Shown here: piece by piece, positions 17,831 through 30,989 of the stretch
How positions within the stretch are numbered: position 1 is the stretch's first letter
Layout: the number at the start of each line of letters is the position of its first letter
DNA from: Streptomyces sp. Ag109_O5-10
GTDB lineage: Bacteria; Actinomycetota; Actinomycetes; Streptomycetales; Streptomycetaceae
DNA: 64,000 nt
Direction: 5' to 3'
NCBI RefSeq assembly: GCF_900105755.1
Contig: NZ_FNTQ01000001.1
Location: forward strand, 558,001 to 622,000
Position numbers and translations under genes: made by a program
The notes under the pieces: model-generated
Told to the model about the DNA's origin: nothing
What the model saw: only the letters and a program-made list of their open reading frames with translations
Database searches by the model: none

Positions 17831-17875
17831 GCCCCGCAAGGGGCGCTGGGGGTATCCCCAGCCGAAGGCTGGGGG
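17831..17875. repeat. Streptomyces hairpin repeat between dmg and glyA
   Basis: GCCCCGCAAGGGGC is followed by CCCCAGCCGAAGGCTGGGG, a familiar Streptomyces intergenic hairpin. It could attenuate or process the dmg-glyA transcript. Its frequency between cotranscribed genes in the genus argues against a strict terminator. Confidence 0.6.
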
Positions 17876-17935
17876 AGGATCTGCGCGACCAGCCACGGCG
17901 AGCCCGCAGCCGAACAGCGACGCCACACGAATCCC

Positions 17936-20440
<2,505 letters not shown>

Positions 20441-20533
20441 TCAATGTGCCCGCCGCCCAGGAGGGGTGTCAAGGGGGTGGCGACCCGGCGGAACCGGACC
20501 CGGAACAAGCCGGTGACGGCCGGGGAACGGCAA

Positions 20534-20577
20534 CGCCCGGCGGGCGGCGCGCACAGCTGCGCACCGCCCGCCGGGCG
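20534..20577 (-). terminator. Terminator after the betaine ABC transporter operon
   Basis: CGCCCGGCGGGCGG (20534-20547) and CCGCCCGCCGGGCG (20564-20577) form a perfect 14-bp stem about 30 bases after the stop of the substrate-binding protein gene on the minus strand. It separates that operon from dmg. Confidence 0.85.
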
Positions 20578-20606
20578 TCCCGGAACGGCTGTTCTTGCGG
20601 CCTCCG

Positions 20607-21572
20607 CTAGTTCAGCCAGGCCTTGACCTTGTCGGGGTTGGCGTCGACCCACTTCTTCGCCGCCGCGTCGTCCGACATCTTGTCCACGGCGATGTACTTG
20701 GCCACGGTGTTCTGGTCGTCGTTGGTCCAGTTGAACTTCTTCACCAGGTCGTACGCCGGGCCGCCGGACTTGGCGAAGCTCGCGCTGACGATCTTGTCGA
20801 GGTCGTAGACGGGGTAGTCGCACGCCACCTTCGCCGCGTCGGCGTCGCAACCCGCCGTGTACTTGGGCAGGTTGACCTTGACCAGCGGCACCTCGGACAG
20901 GAACCACTGCGGTTCGTAGAAGTAGCCGATCAGCCACTGCTTGTTCTTCTCGGCCGTTCTGAAGGCCTGGATGAGCGCGGTCTCGCTGCCCGCGTACACC
21001 ACCTTGAAGTTCAGCTTCAGGTTCTTCACCAGCGCGGCGTCGTTGGTGACGTACGACGGGTCGCCGTCGAGGAGCTGGCCCTTGCCGCCGGACTCGGAGG
21101 TCTTGAACTGTGCGGCGTACTTGTTGAGGTTCTTCCAGTCGGTGATGTCCGGGTGCGCCTTGGCCAGCCACGGCGGCACGTACCAGCCGATGATGCCCTT
21201 GTTTCCGGTGGAGCCCGCTTCGACGGCCGTCTTCTGGCCGGTGATGTACTTCTTCTTCAGATCGTCGTGGCCCCAGTTCTCCAGGACGGCGTCGACCTCG
21301 CCGGTCCCGAAGCCCTGCCAGGCGATCTCCTCCTTGAGGTCCTTCTTGTCGACCGTACAGCCGAGGTCGTGCTGCGCGACGTACGCGACGACCGCGGCGT
21401 CCGCCTCGTAGCCCACCCAGGGGTTGACGGCCAGGTTGAAGGTGCCGCACTTGCCGCCCGAGGACGTCGAGCCCGCGGAACCGCTGCCGCCGACCTTCGC
21501 GCCGCCGCAGGCCGTGAGGGTGAGACCGAGGACGGCCAGGCCGGCCGCGCCGGCTCGCCAGTGTTGTGCCAT
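20607..21572 (-). CDS. Glycine betaine ABC transporter substrate-binding lipoprotein
   Basis: 321 residues. A lipoprotein signal peptide ends at the lipobox 'LTAC' (about residue 19-22), so the protein is anchored outside the membrane. The remainder is an OpuAC-type binding domain: 'NLAVNPWVGYEADAAVVAYV', 'LENWGHDDLKKKYITG' and 'GIIGWYVPPWLAKAHPD' supply the aromatic residues that form the cage for quaternary amines in this family. It delivers betaine or choline to the permease encoded 13 bp upstream. It is the last gene of the betB-ATPase-permease-binding protein operon. Confidence 0.93.
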   Translation of the reverse strand: MAQHWRAGAAGLAVLGLTLTACGGAKVGGSGSAGSTSSGGKCGTFNLAVNPWVGYEADAAVVAYVAQHDLGCTVDKKDLKEEIAWQGFGTGEVDAVLENWGHDDLKKKYITGQKTAVEAGSTGNKGIIGWYVPPWLAKAHPDITDWKNLNKYAAQFKTSESGGKGQLLDGDPSYVTNDAALVKNLKLNFKVVYAGSETALIQAFRTAEKNKQWLIGYFYEPQWFLSEVPLVKVNLPKYTAGCDADAAKVACDYPVYDLDKIVSASFAKSGGPAYDLVKKFNWTNDDQNTVAKYIAVDKMSDDAAAKKWVDANPDKVKAWLN

Positions 21573-21585
21573 GGTGTCGAGCTCC

Positions 21586-23558
21586 TTATGCCCTGGTGCG
21601 TCGTGCCGCAGCCTGAGTGATCCGGTCGAACATGACTCCGAGCAGTACGATGGCCAGCCCTGCCGCCAGCCCCTTGCCGTACAGCTCGCCCTGCGAGAAA
21701 CCGGCCACGACGTCGTAGCCGAGGGCGCCGGCCCCTACCAGGCCGCCCACCACAACCATCGACAGCACGTAGATCAGGCCCTGGTTGGTCGCGAGGGTCA
21801 GGGCGCTTCGTGCCATCGGCAGCTGGACCTTGGTGATGATCTGCCAGGTGTTGCACCCGGCCGAGGTGGCCGCTTCCACGGTGGGTGCGGACACGTTCCG
21901 CACCCCGTCCGCGATGATCTTGACGGCGACGGGTGCCGCGTAGACGACCGCGGCGACGATCGCGGTGAAGCGGGTGGCGCCGAAGAGCGCCAGGAACGGT
22001 ACGAGATAGACGAACGGCGGCATGACCTGCGCCGCGTCCAGGGTGGGCCGGATCAGCCGGTCCACGAGCGTGCTGCGGCCCATCCACACGCCGAAGACGA
22101 CGCCGACCAGCATCACCAGGACGGTGGCCACGGCGGTGGAGGCGAGGGTGGTCATGCTGTCCGACCACAGGCCGGTGCCGACCAGGAGACCGACGCAGGC
22201 GGCCGCCGTCGCCCCGGCCCGCCAGCCGCCGAGGACCGCGCCCAGCCCGGCCAGGACGGCGCCGACCAGCCACCACGGGGAGTCGGTGAGCAGCGTCTGG
22301 AAGGGGTTGAGCAGGCCGTTGGTGAGGGCGTCCCGCAGGGCGTTGGTGAGGCCGGAGAGGTGGTCCTGCAGCCAGGTGGTCGCGGTGTCGGCGGCGCTCG
22401 CGATGTGGCTGCCGACGGTGCCGTCGCCGGGGAACTCGGCCGCCCAGACGTAGGTGTGGGAGAGGTAGGCCAGGACGACGGCCGCGATCCCGCCGGCCCC
22501 GAGCAGCGGGCGGCGCCACCTCGCGAACCGCCCGTCCGCGCGGCGGGTCTCGGTGCGGGCGGCGGCCGCGGTGGTGACCCGGTCGAGGACGATCGCCATG
22601 ACGACGATGGCGAGTCCCGCGTTGAATGCGGTGCCGACGTCGAGCGACTGGAGGGCCTGGACGACGGTCTTGCCGAGGCCGGGCGCGTCGATCAGGGCGG
22701 CGATGGTGACCATGGCCAGGGCGGCCATGATGGTCTGGTTGACGCCCATGACGACCGTGCGCTTCGACATCGGCAGCAGCACCTTGACCAGTTGCTGGGT
22801 GCGGGTGGTGCCCATCGAGTCGGCGGCCTCGACGGTGGTCTCGGGGACGGAGCGGATGGCGTGCGCGGTGATGCGGATGGCGGGCGGGGCCGCGTAGATG
22901 ACGGTGGTGATGACGGCGGAGGCGCCGCCGATCAGGAAGATCAGGGTGAGCGGGGCGAGGTAGACGAAGGTCGGCATCGTCTGCATGAAGTCCAGGAAGG
23001 GCGTCGTGATCCGGTTGACCCGGTCGGAGAGCCCCGCCCACACGCCGAGCGGGATGCCGATGAGCAGGGCCACCAGGACCGCCGACAGGGTCAGCGCCAG
23101 GGTGTCCATGCTCTCCTGCCACAGTCCCTGGAGCCCGAAGAAGGTGAACCCGGCGACGGCCAGCAGGGCGACCCGCCAGTTGCCCACGGCCCAGGAGACG
23201 TAGCCGGTGATGCCGACGACGCCGAGCCAGCCGATCTGCGGGACCGGACGGCCGTCGGTGGGCTGGGAGATCAGCGACTGGACGAAGGTGACCAGGTTGT
23301 CGATGACCAGCCGGATCTCGTTGAAGAAGTACAGGAAGACCGGGTTGGAGTTGCGGTTGGCGCCGATGCTGTCGTTGACGTCGTTGAGCCAGCGGTGCAG
23401 GCCCGTGAGGTCGGCGGCGGCCAGGGTCAGCGTCTGGCGGCCCCGGAACGCGGCGAAGAGCACCAGCCAGAGGACCAGGATCGCCGCCACCACCATCGGG
23501 CGGCCGACCTTCCTGCGTGGCGTCGCGACCGGCGCGGTCGCGACGGCGACGGCGGCCA

Positions 23559-23559
<1 letters not shown>
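21586..23559 (-). CDS. Glycine betaine ABC transporter permease, two permease domains in one chain
   Basis: 657 residues from ATG 23559. Two OpuAB/ProW-like permease domains are present in tandem. The first lies near residues 140-320 ('LALTLSAVLVALLIGIPLGV', 'VEAADSMGTTRTQQLVKVLL') and the second near 460-640 ('TVLVMLVGVVFGVWMG', 'VEAATSAGCNTWQIITKVQL'), each with its own coupling-helix EAA-type loop. Hydrophobic segments outside the domains bring the total to about 14. Usually a homodimer of a single-domain permease is used; here one polypeptide can supply both halves. Its ATG overlaps the stop of the ATPase gene (TGATG). Confidence 0.93.
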
Positions 23560-24650
<1,091 letters not shown>

Positions 24651-24671
24651 GGTGGGGACCTCTCTTCGGCG

Positions 24672-26141
24672 TCAGCCGCGGAACCAGTGCTGCGGCCGGG
24701 GTTGGATGTTCTGCCAGACGTGCTTGGGCTCTCGGTACTCGTCCAGGCCGGTCGGTCCCAGCTCGCGGCCCACACCCGAGTGCCCGAAGCCACCCCATTC
24801 CGCCTGCGGCACATAGGGGTGGTAGTCGTTGATCCACACGGTGCCGTGGCGCAGCCGGCGGGCGACCCGCTGCGCCTTTCCCGCGTCCTGCGTCCAGACG
24901 GCTCCCGCGAGGCCGTACTCCGTGTCGTTGGCGATGCGGACGGCGTCGTCCTCGTCCCGGAAGCGCTCGACGGTGAGCACGGGTCCGAAGGACTCCTCGT
25001 GCACCACGCGCATGTCCTGGCGGCACTCGTCGAGGACCGTGGGCGGGTAGTAGAAGCCGTTCGCGAGCGCGGGGTCGCCGGGGCGGCTGCCGCCGCAGCG
25101 CAGTACGGCGCCCTCGGCGAGGCCCGCGGCGACGTAGGCCTCGACCTTCTCGCGGTGCTGTGCGGAGATCAGCGCACCGGTGTCGGCCTCGGGGCCGAAG
25201 GGGCCGCCCAGGCGGATGAGTCGGGCCCGGCGCACGACCTCGGCGACGAAGGCGTCGTGCAGGGAGTCCTCGACGATCAGCCGGGCGCCGGCCGAGCAGA
25301 CCTGCCCGGAGTGCAGGAAGACGGCGGTCAGCGCGAAGTCGACGGCGGTGTCGAAGTCGGCGTCCGCGAAGACCACGTTGGGGTTCTTGCCGCCGAGTTC
25401 GAGGGCGACCTTCTTCACGGTCGCCGCGGCGGCGGCCATGATCCGCTTGCCGGTCTCCAGACCGCCGGTGAAGGAGACCATGTCGACGGCGGGGTCCTCG
25501 GAGAGCGCGGCACCGGCCTCGGGCCCGGCGCCGAGCACGAGGTTGCCGACGCCCGGCGGAAGTCCCGCCTCCTCCAGGGCCTTCATCAGCAGGATCGCGG
25601 TGGAGGGGGTCAGCTCGCTGGGCTTGAGCACGAACGTGTTGCCCGCGACCAGGGCGGGCGCGACCTTCCAACTGGCCTGCAGCAGCGGGTAGTTCCACGG
25701 GGTGATCAGCCCGCACACGCCGACCGGCTCGTACTCGACGCGGCTGACGGCGTCCGCCCGCCCGGTGTCGATCACCCGGCCGGCGTCGGTGCCCGCGATG
25801 CCGCCGTAATGGCGGAGGCAGGAGACGACGTCGGCGATGTCGTACTCGCTCTCCACCAGGCGCTTGCCGGTGTCCAGGGACTCGGCGCGGGCGAACTCCT
25901 TGGCGTCGCGCTCGATGATGCCGGCGGTGCGCAGCAGCAGGGCGCCGCGCTCACGCTCGGGGGTGCGCGGCCAGGGGCCCTCGTCGAACGCCCGCCGGGC
26001 GGCGGCGATCGCGGCCTCCGTGTCGGGGCGGGTCGCCTCGCAGACCGTCGCGACGAGGGTGCCGTCCGCCGGACAGCGGATCTCGCGGTGGCCGCCGGCC
26101 AGCGCCGCGCGCCATTTCCCATCCACGTACAGATCTGCCAC
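24672..26141 (-). CDS. betB: Betaine aldehyde dehydrogenase
   Basis: 489 residues from GTG 26141 ('VADLYVDGKWRAALAGGHRE'). The frame continues to 26225, but that extra part is not family-like and contains the operator. The enzyme oxidises betaine aldehyde to glycine betaine with NAD(P). Conserved parts are 'GLITPWNYPLLQASWKVAPA', catalytic Glu in 'KVALELGGKNPNVVF', catalytic Cys in 'LHSGQVCSAGARLIV', and 'ESFGPVLTVERF'. It heads the operon with the betaine importer. Other aldehydes such as gamma-aminobutyraldehyde are possible substrates, but the choline dehydrogenase gene next to it supports BetB. Confidence 0.93.
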   Translation of the reverse strand: MADLYVDGKWRAALAGGHREIRCPADGTLVATVCEATRPDTEAAIAAARRAFDEGPWPRTPERERGALLLRTAGIIERDAKEFARAESLDTGKRLVESEYDIADVVSCLRHYGGIAGTDAGRVIDTGRADAVSRVEYEPVGVCGLITPWNYPLLQASWKVAPALVAGNTFVLKPSELTPSTAILLMKALEEAGLPPGVGNLVLGAGPEAGAALSEDPAVDMVSFTGGLETGKRIMAAAAATVKKVALELGGKNPNVVFADADFDTAVDFALTAVFLHSGQVCSAGARLIVEDSLHDAFVAEVVRRARLIRLGGPFGPEADTGALISAQHREKVEAYVAAGLAEGAVLRCGGSRPGDPALANGFYYPPTVLDECRQDMRVVHEESFGPVLTVERFRDEDDAVRIANDTEYGLAGAVWTQDAGKAQRVARRLRHGTVWINDYHPYVPQAEWGGFGHSGVGRELGPTGLDEYREPKHVWQNIQPRPQHWFRG

Positions 26142-26166
26142 GGCCGCGCCCTTCGAGCCCGAATTC

Positions 26167-26183
26167 GTTGCGCATTGTGCATT
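26167..26183. promoter_or_regulatory. Betaine-island operator before betB
   Basis: GTTGCG-CATTG-TGCATT has a perfect left arm and a weaker right arm, 26 bp before the betB GTG. It fits the same dyad as the other island promoters. Confidence 0.6.
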
Positions 26184-26283
26184 GGATTGCTTTTGGTGGA
26201 ACACCCTGACCGAATGTGCCGACACCCGTCAAGGTCTGCGCGTATCCCGATTCGGCCGCGAAAACGGCGCCCTCGGGGGCCGG

Positions 26284-27120
26284 TCAGCCGCCCAGCCGGT
26301 CCAGCAGCGCACGGCGCCACCGCTCGGTCTCGGCAACCTGGTTGAAGGTGAACAGGTGGAGGCCCGCCACGCCCGCCGACGGCGCGGTGAACGCCGCCGC
26401 GCCGCGGGTGAGCAGCCGCTCGGGGTCGTATCCGCCGGGTGCGGCGAGGCGCAGGAACCAGGAGGCGTGCCCGGTGAGGAAGCGGGTCGACTCCCCCACC
26501 CCGATCTTCGTCGCCATGGACAGCAGCTTGGCCCGCTGGACGGGCCCGGCGACGCCTACGTACACGGGGAGGGTGACGTCACGGCGCCGGATCCGGGCGA
26601 GCCAGTCACCGAGCACGCGCGGGTCGAAGCAGAGGTTGCTGACGATGTAGGTGGCGTGCGCGCGCTTGTCCCACATCGCCTGGACGGTGAGGTCGTCATG
26701 GAGGAGGGGGTGGCTCTCCGGGTAGCCGGTGATCCCGGTCTCCGTGAAGGGTCTGCCCAGTTCGGTCAGCCGGCGCAGCACCGGCAGGGCTCCCTCGTAC
26801 GTCCCGGCGGGCGGGTCGGCGTCGCCCGCCGGGACGAAGAGGTCGTCGACGCCCGCCGCGCGCAGCCGCTCGGTGACGTCCTTCAGGTGAGTGTCGTCCC
26901 GCAGGAGGCGGGCCGGCACGTGGGGGACGACCCGGTAACCGTGCGCCGCGAGCCGCTCGGTGAGGCCGAGGGTCGGTTCCAGGCCCCTGACCGGCGACGC
27001 CGTGACCGTGACCACGACGTCGCGCGGTACATGGGCGAGGACCTTCTCCTCGGTCGCCCGCGCCGGCAGCACCTCGTAGCGGGCGTGGGCGAGCAGCGCC
27101 CGCAGCGCCTCGGCGCCCAC
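26284..27120 (-). CDS. Methylenetetrahydrofolate reductase-family protein
   Basis: 278 residues, slightly shorter than MetF. The TIM-barrel flavoenzyme pattern is visible: 'VVVTVTASPVRGLEPTLG', 'LFVPAGDADPPAGTYEGALP', 'GITGYPESHPLL', 'ATYIVSNLCFDPRVLGDWL', 'VYVGVAGPVQRAKLLSM' and the C-terminal 'GLHLFTFNQVAETERWR'. MetF reduces methylene-THF to methyl-THF. Here, six bases after betA, it would handle C1 units released from betaine, or act in reverse to oxidise methyl-THF. It is cotranscribed with betA and separated from betB by the betB promoter region. It is probably a specialised paralogue of the housekeeping MetF. Confidence 0.85.
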   Translation of the reverse strand: MGAEALRALLAHARYEVLPARATEEKVLAHVPRDVVVTVTASPVRGLEPTLGLTERLAAHGYRVVPHVPARLLRDDTHLKDVTERLRAAGVDDLFVPAGDADPPAGTYEGALPVLRRLTELGRPFTETGITGYPESHPLLHDDLTVQAMWDKRAHATYIVSNLCFDPRVLGDWLARIRRRDVTLPVYVGVAGPVQRAKLLSMATKIGVGESTRFLTGHASWFLRLAAPGGYDPERLLTRGAAAFTAPSAGVAGLHLFTFNQVAETERWRRALLDRLGG

Positions 27121-27126
27121 GGCGGT

Positions 27127-28797
27127 CTACCCGGCCTGCTTCTGGGCGTCGCGGAGCCGGTAGTACACGGCCTTGGACGGCGGCAGCGGGTCGTTGCCGA
27201 GGATCAGGTCCGCGGCCTTCTCTGCGATCATCATCACCGGGGCGTAGATGTTGCCGTTGGTGACGTACGGCATCACCGAGGCGTCCACCACACGCAGTCC
27301 TTCCACGCCGTGCACCCGCATGGTCGCCGGGTCGACGACGGACATCTCGTCGGTGCCCATCCTGCAGGTGCAGGAGGGGTGCAGGGCGGTCTCGCCGTCC
27401 TTGGCGACCCAGTCGAGGATCTCCTCGTCGGTCGCCACGGACGGGCCGGGTGAAATCTCCCCGTCGTTGTAGGGGGCGAGGGCGGGCTGGTTGAGGAGGT
27501 CGCGGGCGACTCTGACCGCCTCGGCCCATTCGCGGCGGTCCTGCTCGGTGGAGAGGTAGTTGAAGCGCAGCGCCGGGTGTTCGCGCGGGTCCTTGCTCCT
27601 GATCTTCACCGAGCCGCGGGCGTCGGAGTACATGGGCCCGACGTGGACCTGGTAGCCGTGCCCGCCGGCCGGCACCGAGCCGTCGTAGCGGACCGCGACG
27701 GGCAGGAAGTGGAACATCAGGTTGGGGTAGTCCACGTCGTCGTTGCTGCGGCAGAAGCCGCCGGCCTCGAAGTGGTTCGTCGCGGCGGGCCCCTTGCGGA
27801 ACAGCCACTGCAGGCCGATGAAGGGGGCCCGCCATTTCGCCAGGTACGGCTGGACGGAGACGGGCTGCCTGCAGGCGTACTGGATGTAGACCTCCAGGTG
27901 GTCCTGGAGGTTCTCGCCGACGCCGGGCAGGTCGTGGACGACGTCGATGCCGAGGGCGGTGAGTTCCTTCGCGTTGCCGATGCCGGAGAGCTGGAGCAGT
28001 TGCGGGGAGTTGATCGCGCCGCCGCAGAGGACGACCTCCCTGGCGCGGACCTGCTGGAGGGCGCCCCTGCCGCGCCGGTACTCGACGCCGACGGCCTTCC
28101 TGCCCTCGAAGAGGACGCGGGTGACCAGGGCGCGGGTCTTCACGGTCAGGTTGGGGCGCTTCCTTGCGGGTTTGAGGTACGCCTTCGACGCGGACAGGCG
28201 GCGGCCGCGGTGCACGTTGCGGTCGAACTTGGCGAACCCCTCCTGCCGGTAGCCGTTGACGTCGTCGGTGGGCGCGTGGCCCGCCTCCTCGGTGGCCTTG
28301 AGGAACGCGGAGAAGAGCGGGTTGGTGGCCGGGCCGCGTTCCAGGACCAGCGGACCGTCGTGGCCGCGGAACTCGTCGTCCGGGTCGGCGGCGAGGCAGT
28401 TCTCCATCCGGCGGAAGTACGGCAGGCAGTGGGCGTAGTCCCAGCTCTCCATGCCGGGGTCGGCGGCCCAGCGCTCGTAGTCCATGGGGTTGCCGCGCTG
28501 GAAGATCATCCCGTTGATGCTGCTGGAGCCGCCGAGCACCTTGCCGCGGGCGTGGTAGATCCGGCGGCCGCCCATGTGGGGCTCGGGCTCGGACTCGTAC
28601 TTCCAGTCGTAGAAACGGCTGCCGATGGGGTAGGTGAGCGCCGCGGGCATGTGGATGAAGACGTCCCACGGGTAGTCGGGGCGGCCTGCCTCCAGGACGA
28701 GCACCCGGTTGCCGGGGTCGGCCGAGAGGCGGTTCGCCAGTGCGCTGCCGGCCGAGCCGCCGCCGACGATGACGAAGTCGTACTGCAAGGGAGCCAT
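27127..28797 (-). CDS. betA: Choline dehydrogenase (GMC oxidoreductase)
   Basis: 556 residues, the normal BetA length. The FAD motif '[18 protein letters not shown]' is at the N-terminus, followed by GMC signatures '[20 protein letters not shown]' and '[20 protein letters not shown]', and the C-terminal active-site '[11 protein letters not shown]' and '[20 protein letters not shown]'. It oxidises choline to betaine aldehyde, which BetB completes to glycine betaine. The gene is divergent from iclR across 149 bp that contain the best copy of the island dyad and a good promoter. It is followed after 6 bp by the MetF-like gene. Confidence 0.94.
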   Translation of the reverse strand: MAPLQYDFVIVGGGSAGSALANRLSADPGNRVLVLEAGRPDYPWDVFIHMPAALTYPIGSRFYDWKYESEPEPHMGGRRIYHARGKVLGGSSSINGMIFQRGNPMDYERWAADPGMESWDYAHCLPYFRRMENCLAADPDDEFRGHDGPLVLERGPATNPLFSAFLKATEEAGHAPTDDVNGYRQEGFAKFDRNVHRGRRLSASKAYLKPARKRPNLTVKTRALVTRVLFEGRKAVGVEYRRGRGALQQVRAREVVLCGGAINSPQLLQLSGIGNAKELTALGIDVVHDLPGVGENLQDHLEVYIQYACRQPVSVQPYLAKWRAPFIGLQWLFRKGPAATNHFEAGGFCRSNDDVDYPNLMFHFLPVAVRYDGSVPAGGHGYQVHVGPMYSDARGSVKIRSKDPREHPALRFNYLSTEQDRREWAEAVRVARDLLNQPALAPYNDGEISPGPSVATDEEILDWVAKDGETALHPSCTCRMGTDEMSVVDPATMRVHGVEGLRVVDASVMPYVTNGNIYAPVMMIAEKAADLILGNDPLPPSKAVYYRLRDAQKQAG

Positions 28798-28846
28798 GGT
28801 GCCTCGTCTCGCTCGCGCCGTCGATTGCGCGGCATGCTAGTACGGG

Positions 28847-28881
28847 TATCGCTATACGCACCAGGTTGCGAACAACGCAAC
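28847..28881 (-). promoter_or_regulatory. betA promoter with perfect island operator
   Basis: GTTGCGAACAACGCAAC (28865-28881) has perfect 6-bp arms around 5 bases. On the minus strand its TTGCGT is followed after 18 bases by TATAGC, so the operator covers the -35 of the betA promoter. The TGCGTATAGCGA element (28860-28849, minus) that carries the -10 recurs before the monooxygenase operon. Confidence 0.75.
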
Positions 28882-28910
28882 TTGTAAGATCTTTGTTCAC
28901 ATCGCGTTAC

Positions 28911-28947
28911 TTGGAGCGCGTTGTTTACTGCGCGTATAGTTTCGCTA
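28911..28947 (+). promoter_or_regulatory. iclR promoter, probably leaderless
   Basis: TTGGAG (28911-28916) and TATAGT (28935-28940) are separated by 18 bases. Six bases remain between the -10 and ATG 28947 and there is no ribosome site, so transcription should begin at or beside the start codon. Confidence 0.6.
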
Positions 28948-29744
28948 TGAGCAACTTCAGTCCGGATACCGAAACGAACGGCTCATCGTCCGGGGGCGTG
29001 CAGTCCGTCGACCGCGCCATCAGCGTCCTGGAGATCCTGGCCCAGCGCGGCGAGGCGGGTGTGAGCGAGGTGGCCGCCGAGATCGACGTCCACAAGTCGA
29101 CCGCGTTCCGGCTGCTCGGCGCCCTGGAGGCGCGCGGTCTGGTGGAGCAGTCGGGCGAGCGGGGCAAGTACTCGCTCGGCTTCGGCATCGTACGCCTGGC
29201 GGGCGCGGTGACGGGACGCATCGACGTCACCCAGCAGGGCCGGGCGGCGTGCGAGCGGCTGGCCGAGGAGATCGGCGAGACGGTCAACATCGCGGTGATG
29301 CAGGAGCACTACGCGATCAACCTCTACCAGGTGCGCGGCGCCGCCGCCGTCAGCGCGCACAACTGGGTCGGCCAGCTGACCCCGCTGCACGCCACCTCCA
29401 GCGGCAAGATCATGCTGGCCCACGTGCCCGCCAAGGAGCGCGCCGCGCTGATCTCGGACGGGGGTCTGAAGAAGCTGACCCCGCACACCATCTCCTCCAA
29501 GGCGAAGCTGGAGAAGAACCTCGCCGAGGCCCGGGAGCGCGGTTACGCCTGGACGCTGGAGGAGCTGGAGATCGGCCTGCACGCGATGGCCGCGCCGATC
29601 CGGGACCGGGACGGGGTGGTCATCGCCTCGATCAGCGCGTCCGGGCCGTCCTACCGGTTCACCGAGGAGCGCATGCACGAGCTGGCTCCGGTGCTGGTCA
29701 AGGGCGCGGAGGAGATCAGTCACCGCATGGGCTACCTGGGCTGA
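28947..29744 (+). CDS. IclR-family regulator of the betaine island
   Basis: 265 residues. A winged helix lies at about 20-85 ('VQSVDRAISVLEILAQRGE', 'VHKSTAFRLLGALEARGLVE'), followed by the effector-binding IclR domain ('LHATSSGKIMLAHVPAKER', 'RERGYAWTLEELEIGLHAMA', 'IASISASGPSYRFTEERM'). I chose ATG 28947 because a -10 sits 6 bases before it and the family's variable N-terminus starts there. It is divergent from betA, and a perfect dyad lies between them. Position and the recurrence of the dyad make it the likely regulator of all the betaine genes here. The effector is unknown; betaine, dimethylglycine or choline are the candidates. Confidence 0.93.
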   Translation: MSNFSPDTETNGSSSGGVQSVDRAISVLEILAQRGEAGVSEVAAEIDVHKSTAFRLLGALEARGLVEQSGERGKYSLGFGIVRLAGAVTGRIDVTQQGRAACERLAEEIGETVNIAVMQEHYAINLYQVRGAAAVSAHNWVGQLTPLHATSSGKIMLAHVPAKERAALISDGGLKKLTPHTISSKAKLEKNLAEARERGYAWTLEELEIGLHAMAAPIRDRDGVVIASISASGPSYRFTEERMHELAPVLVKGAEEISHRMGYLG

Positions 29745-29768
29745 GCGCCCGCCGGCCGACCGTCGTGG

Positions 29769-29797
29769 GGCCCGCGTCCGGCCCTTCCGCGCGGGCC
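29769..29797. terminator. Hairpin between convergent iclR and monooxygenase genes
   Basis: GGCCCGCG (29769-29776) pairs with CGCGGGCC (29790-29797), extended by a partly paired outer CGTG/CACG, in the 59-bp gap between the two convergent genes. Confidence 0.6.
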
Positions 29798-29803
29798 ACG
29801 GCG

Positions 29804-30937
29804 TCACTCCGGCCGCGGGGTGCCGAGCCTCTCCTGGACCCAGTCGTGGAAGGCGCCGATGTGGTGCTCGCTGGGCACCAGCACCCCGCCCTTGGCGTAC
29901 AGCCGTGAGCTCATGCCGGGCTGCGTGCGCTCGCAGGCCTCGAAGTCCTGGCGGTTGACCCGGTCGAAGAGCTCCACGGACCGGCTGACGTCCTTGCCGC
30001 TCTCGACGACGTGCGGGAGGTAGAGCCAGTCGCACTCGACGATCGTGCGGTCGACGGCGACCGGGTACATCCGGTGGAATATCACATGGTCCGGGACCAG
30101 GTTGATGAACACCTGCGGTTTGACGGTGATCGCGTAGTAGCGCCGGTCCTGGTCCGCCGAGACCCCCGGAATGCGGTCGAGCCCCTCGGATCCGTCGACG
30201 GTGAACCCCTGCACGTCCGCGCCGAACTCCGCGCCGTGCCCCACGTAGTACTGGGCCGCGTAGCCGTCGGCGAACTCGGGCAGCACCTCGGTGAGTTCGG
30301 GATGGATCGTGGCGCAGTGGTAGCACTCCATGAAGTTCTCGATGATGAGCTTCCAGTTGGCCCTGACGTCGTAGACGATCCGCCGCCCGACGGAGAGGTC
30401 CTCCACCCCGTAGCGCTCGATCGACTCGACGTCGCCCAGCCGCTCGACGGCCGCCCCGATCACGTCCTCCTCGAAGGACGGCGGGTTCTCCGCGAGACAC
30501 ACCCACACATAGCCGAGCCACTCCCGGACGGCGACGTTCACCAGGCCGAACTCGGTCCGGCCCACGTCGGGCATCTTGGTGAGGTTGGGCGCGGCGACCA
30601 GCCTGCCGTCGAGCCCGTAGGTCCAGGCGTGGTACGGGCACTGGAAGGCGCGTGCGACCTCACCGGCCTCCTCGGTGCAGAGCTTGGCGCCCCGGTGCCG
30701 GCAGACGTTGAAGTACGCGCGGACCGACCGGTCCCGGGCCCGGGTGACGAGGATGGACTCGCGGCCCACGTCGACGGTGCGGAACGCGCCGGGCTTCGGC
30801 AGATCGGCGGCGCGGGCCACGCAGAACCACATCGTCTCGAAGATGTGCTCCTGCTCCTGGGCGAAGATCCCGGGATCGGTGTAGGCGGAGCCGGGGAGGG
30901 TGGCGATCAGGCTGTCCGGCAGGCTGGTCGAGGTCAC
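29804..30937 (-). CDS. gbcA: Rieske oxygenase component of glycine betaine monooxygenase
   Basis: 377 residues. The Rieske 2Fe-2S ligands are Cys79, His81, Cys100 and His103 ('NVCRHRGAKLC', 'CPYHAWTYG'). The mononuclear iron site is in 'ENFMECYHCATIHPEL' (His208, His212), with Glu in place of the Asp of most ring-hydroxylating oxygenases, as seen in N-demethylating members such as GbcA and stachydrine demethylase. It would remove one methyl from glycine betaine as formaldehyde, giving dimethylglycine. It is the last gene of a three-gene operon with its own ferredoxin and reductase. Another quaternary amine is possible as substrate, but the downstream dmg and sox genes favour betaine. Confidence 0.9.
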   Translation of the reverse strand: MTSTSLPDSLIATLPGSAYTDPGIFAQEQEHIFETMWFCVARAADLPKPGAFRTVDVGRESILVTRARDRSVRAYFNVCRHRGAKLCTEEAGEVARAFQCPYHAWTYGLDGRLVAAPNLTKMPDVGRTEFGLVNVAVREWLGYVWVCLAENPPSFEEDVIGAAVERLGDVESIERYGVEDLSVGRRIVYDVRANWKLIIENFMECYHCATIHPELTEVLPEFADGYAAQYYVGHGAEFGADVQGFTVDGSEGLDRIPGVSADQDRRYYAITVKPQVFINLVPDHVIFHRMYPVAVDRTIVECDWLYLPHVVESGKDVSRSVELFDRVNRQDFEACERTQPGMSSRLYAKGGVLVPSEHHIGAFHDWVQERLGTPRPE

Positions 30938-30989
30938 GGTGCACTCCTCCAGGGACGTCGTGGATCGGTGGGGTGGCGCGGGCGCCGGG

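Noticed and set aside
17831..17875. A strict terminator separating dmg from glyA
   Set aside because: The hairpin is a repeat frequently found between Streptomyces genes. No alternative glyA promoter with the island operator is visible, so read-through is at least as likely.
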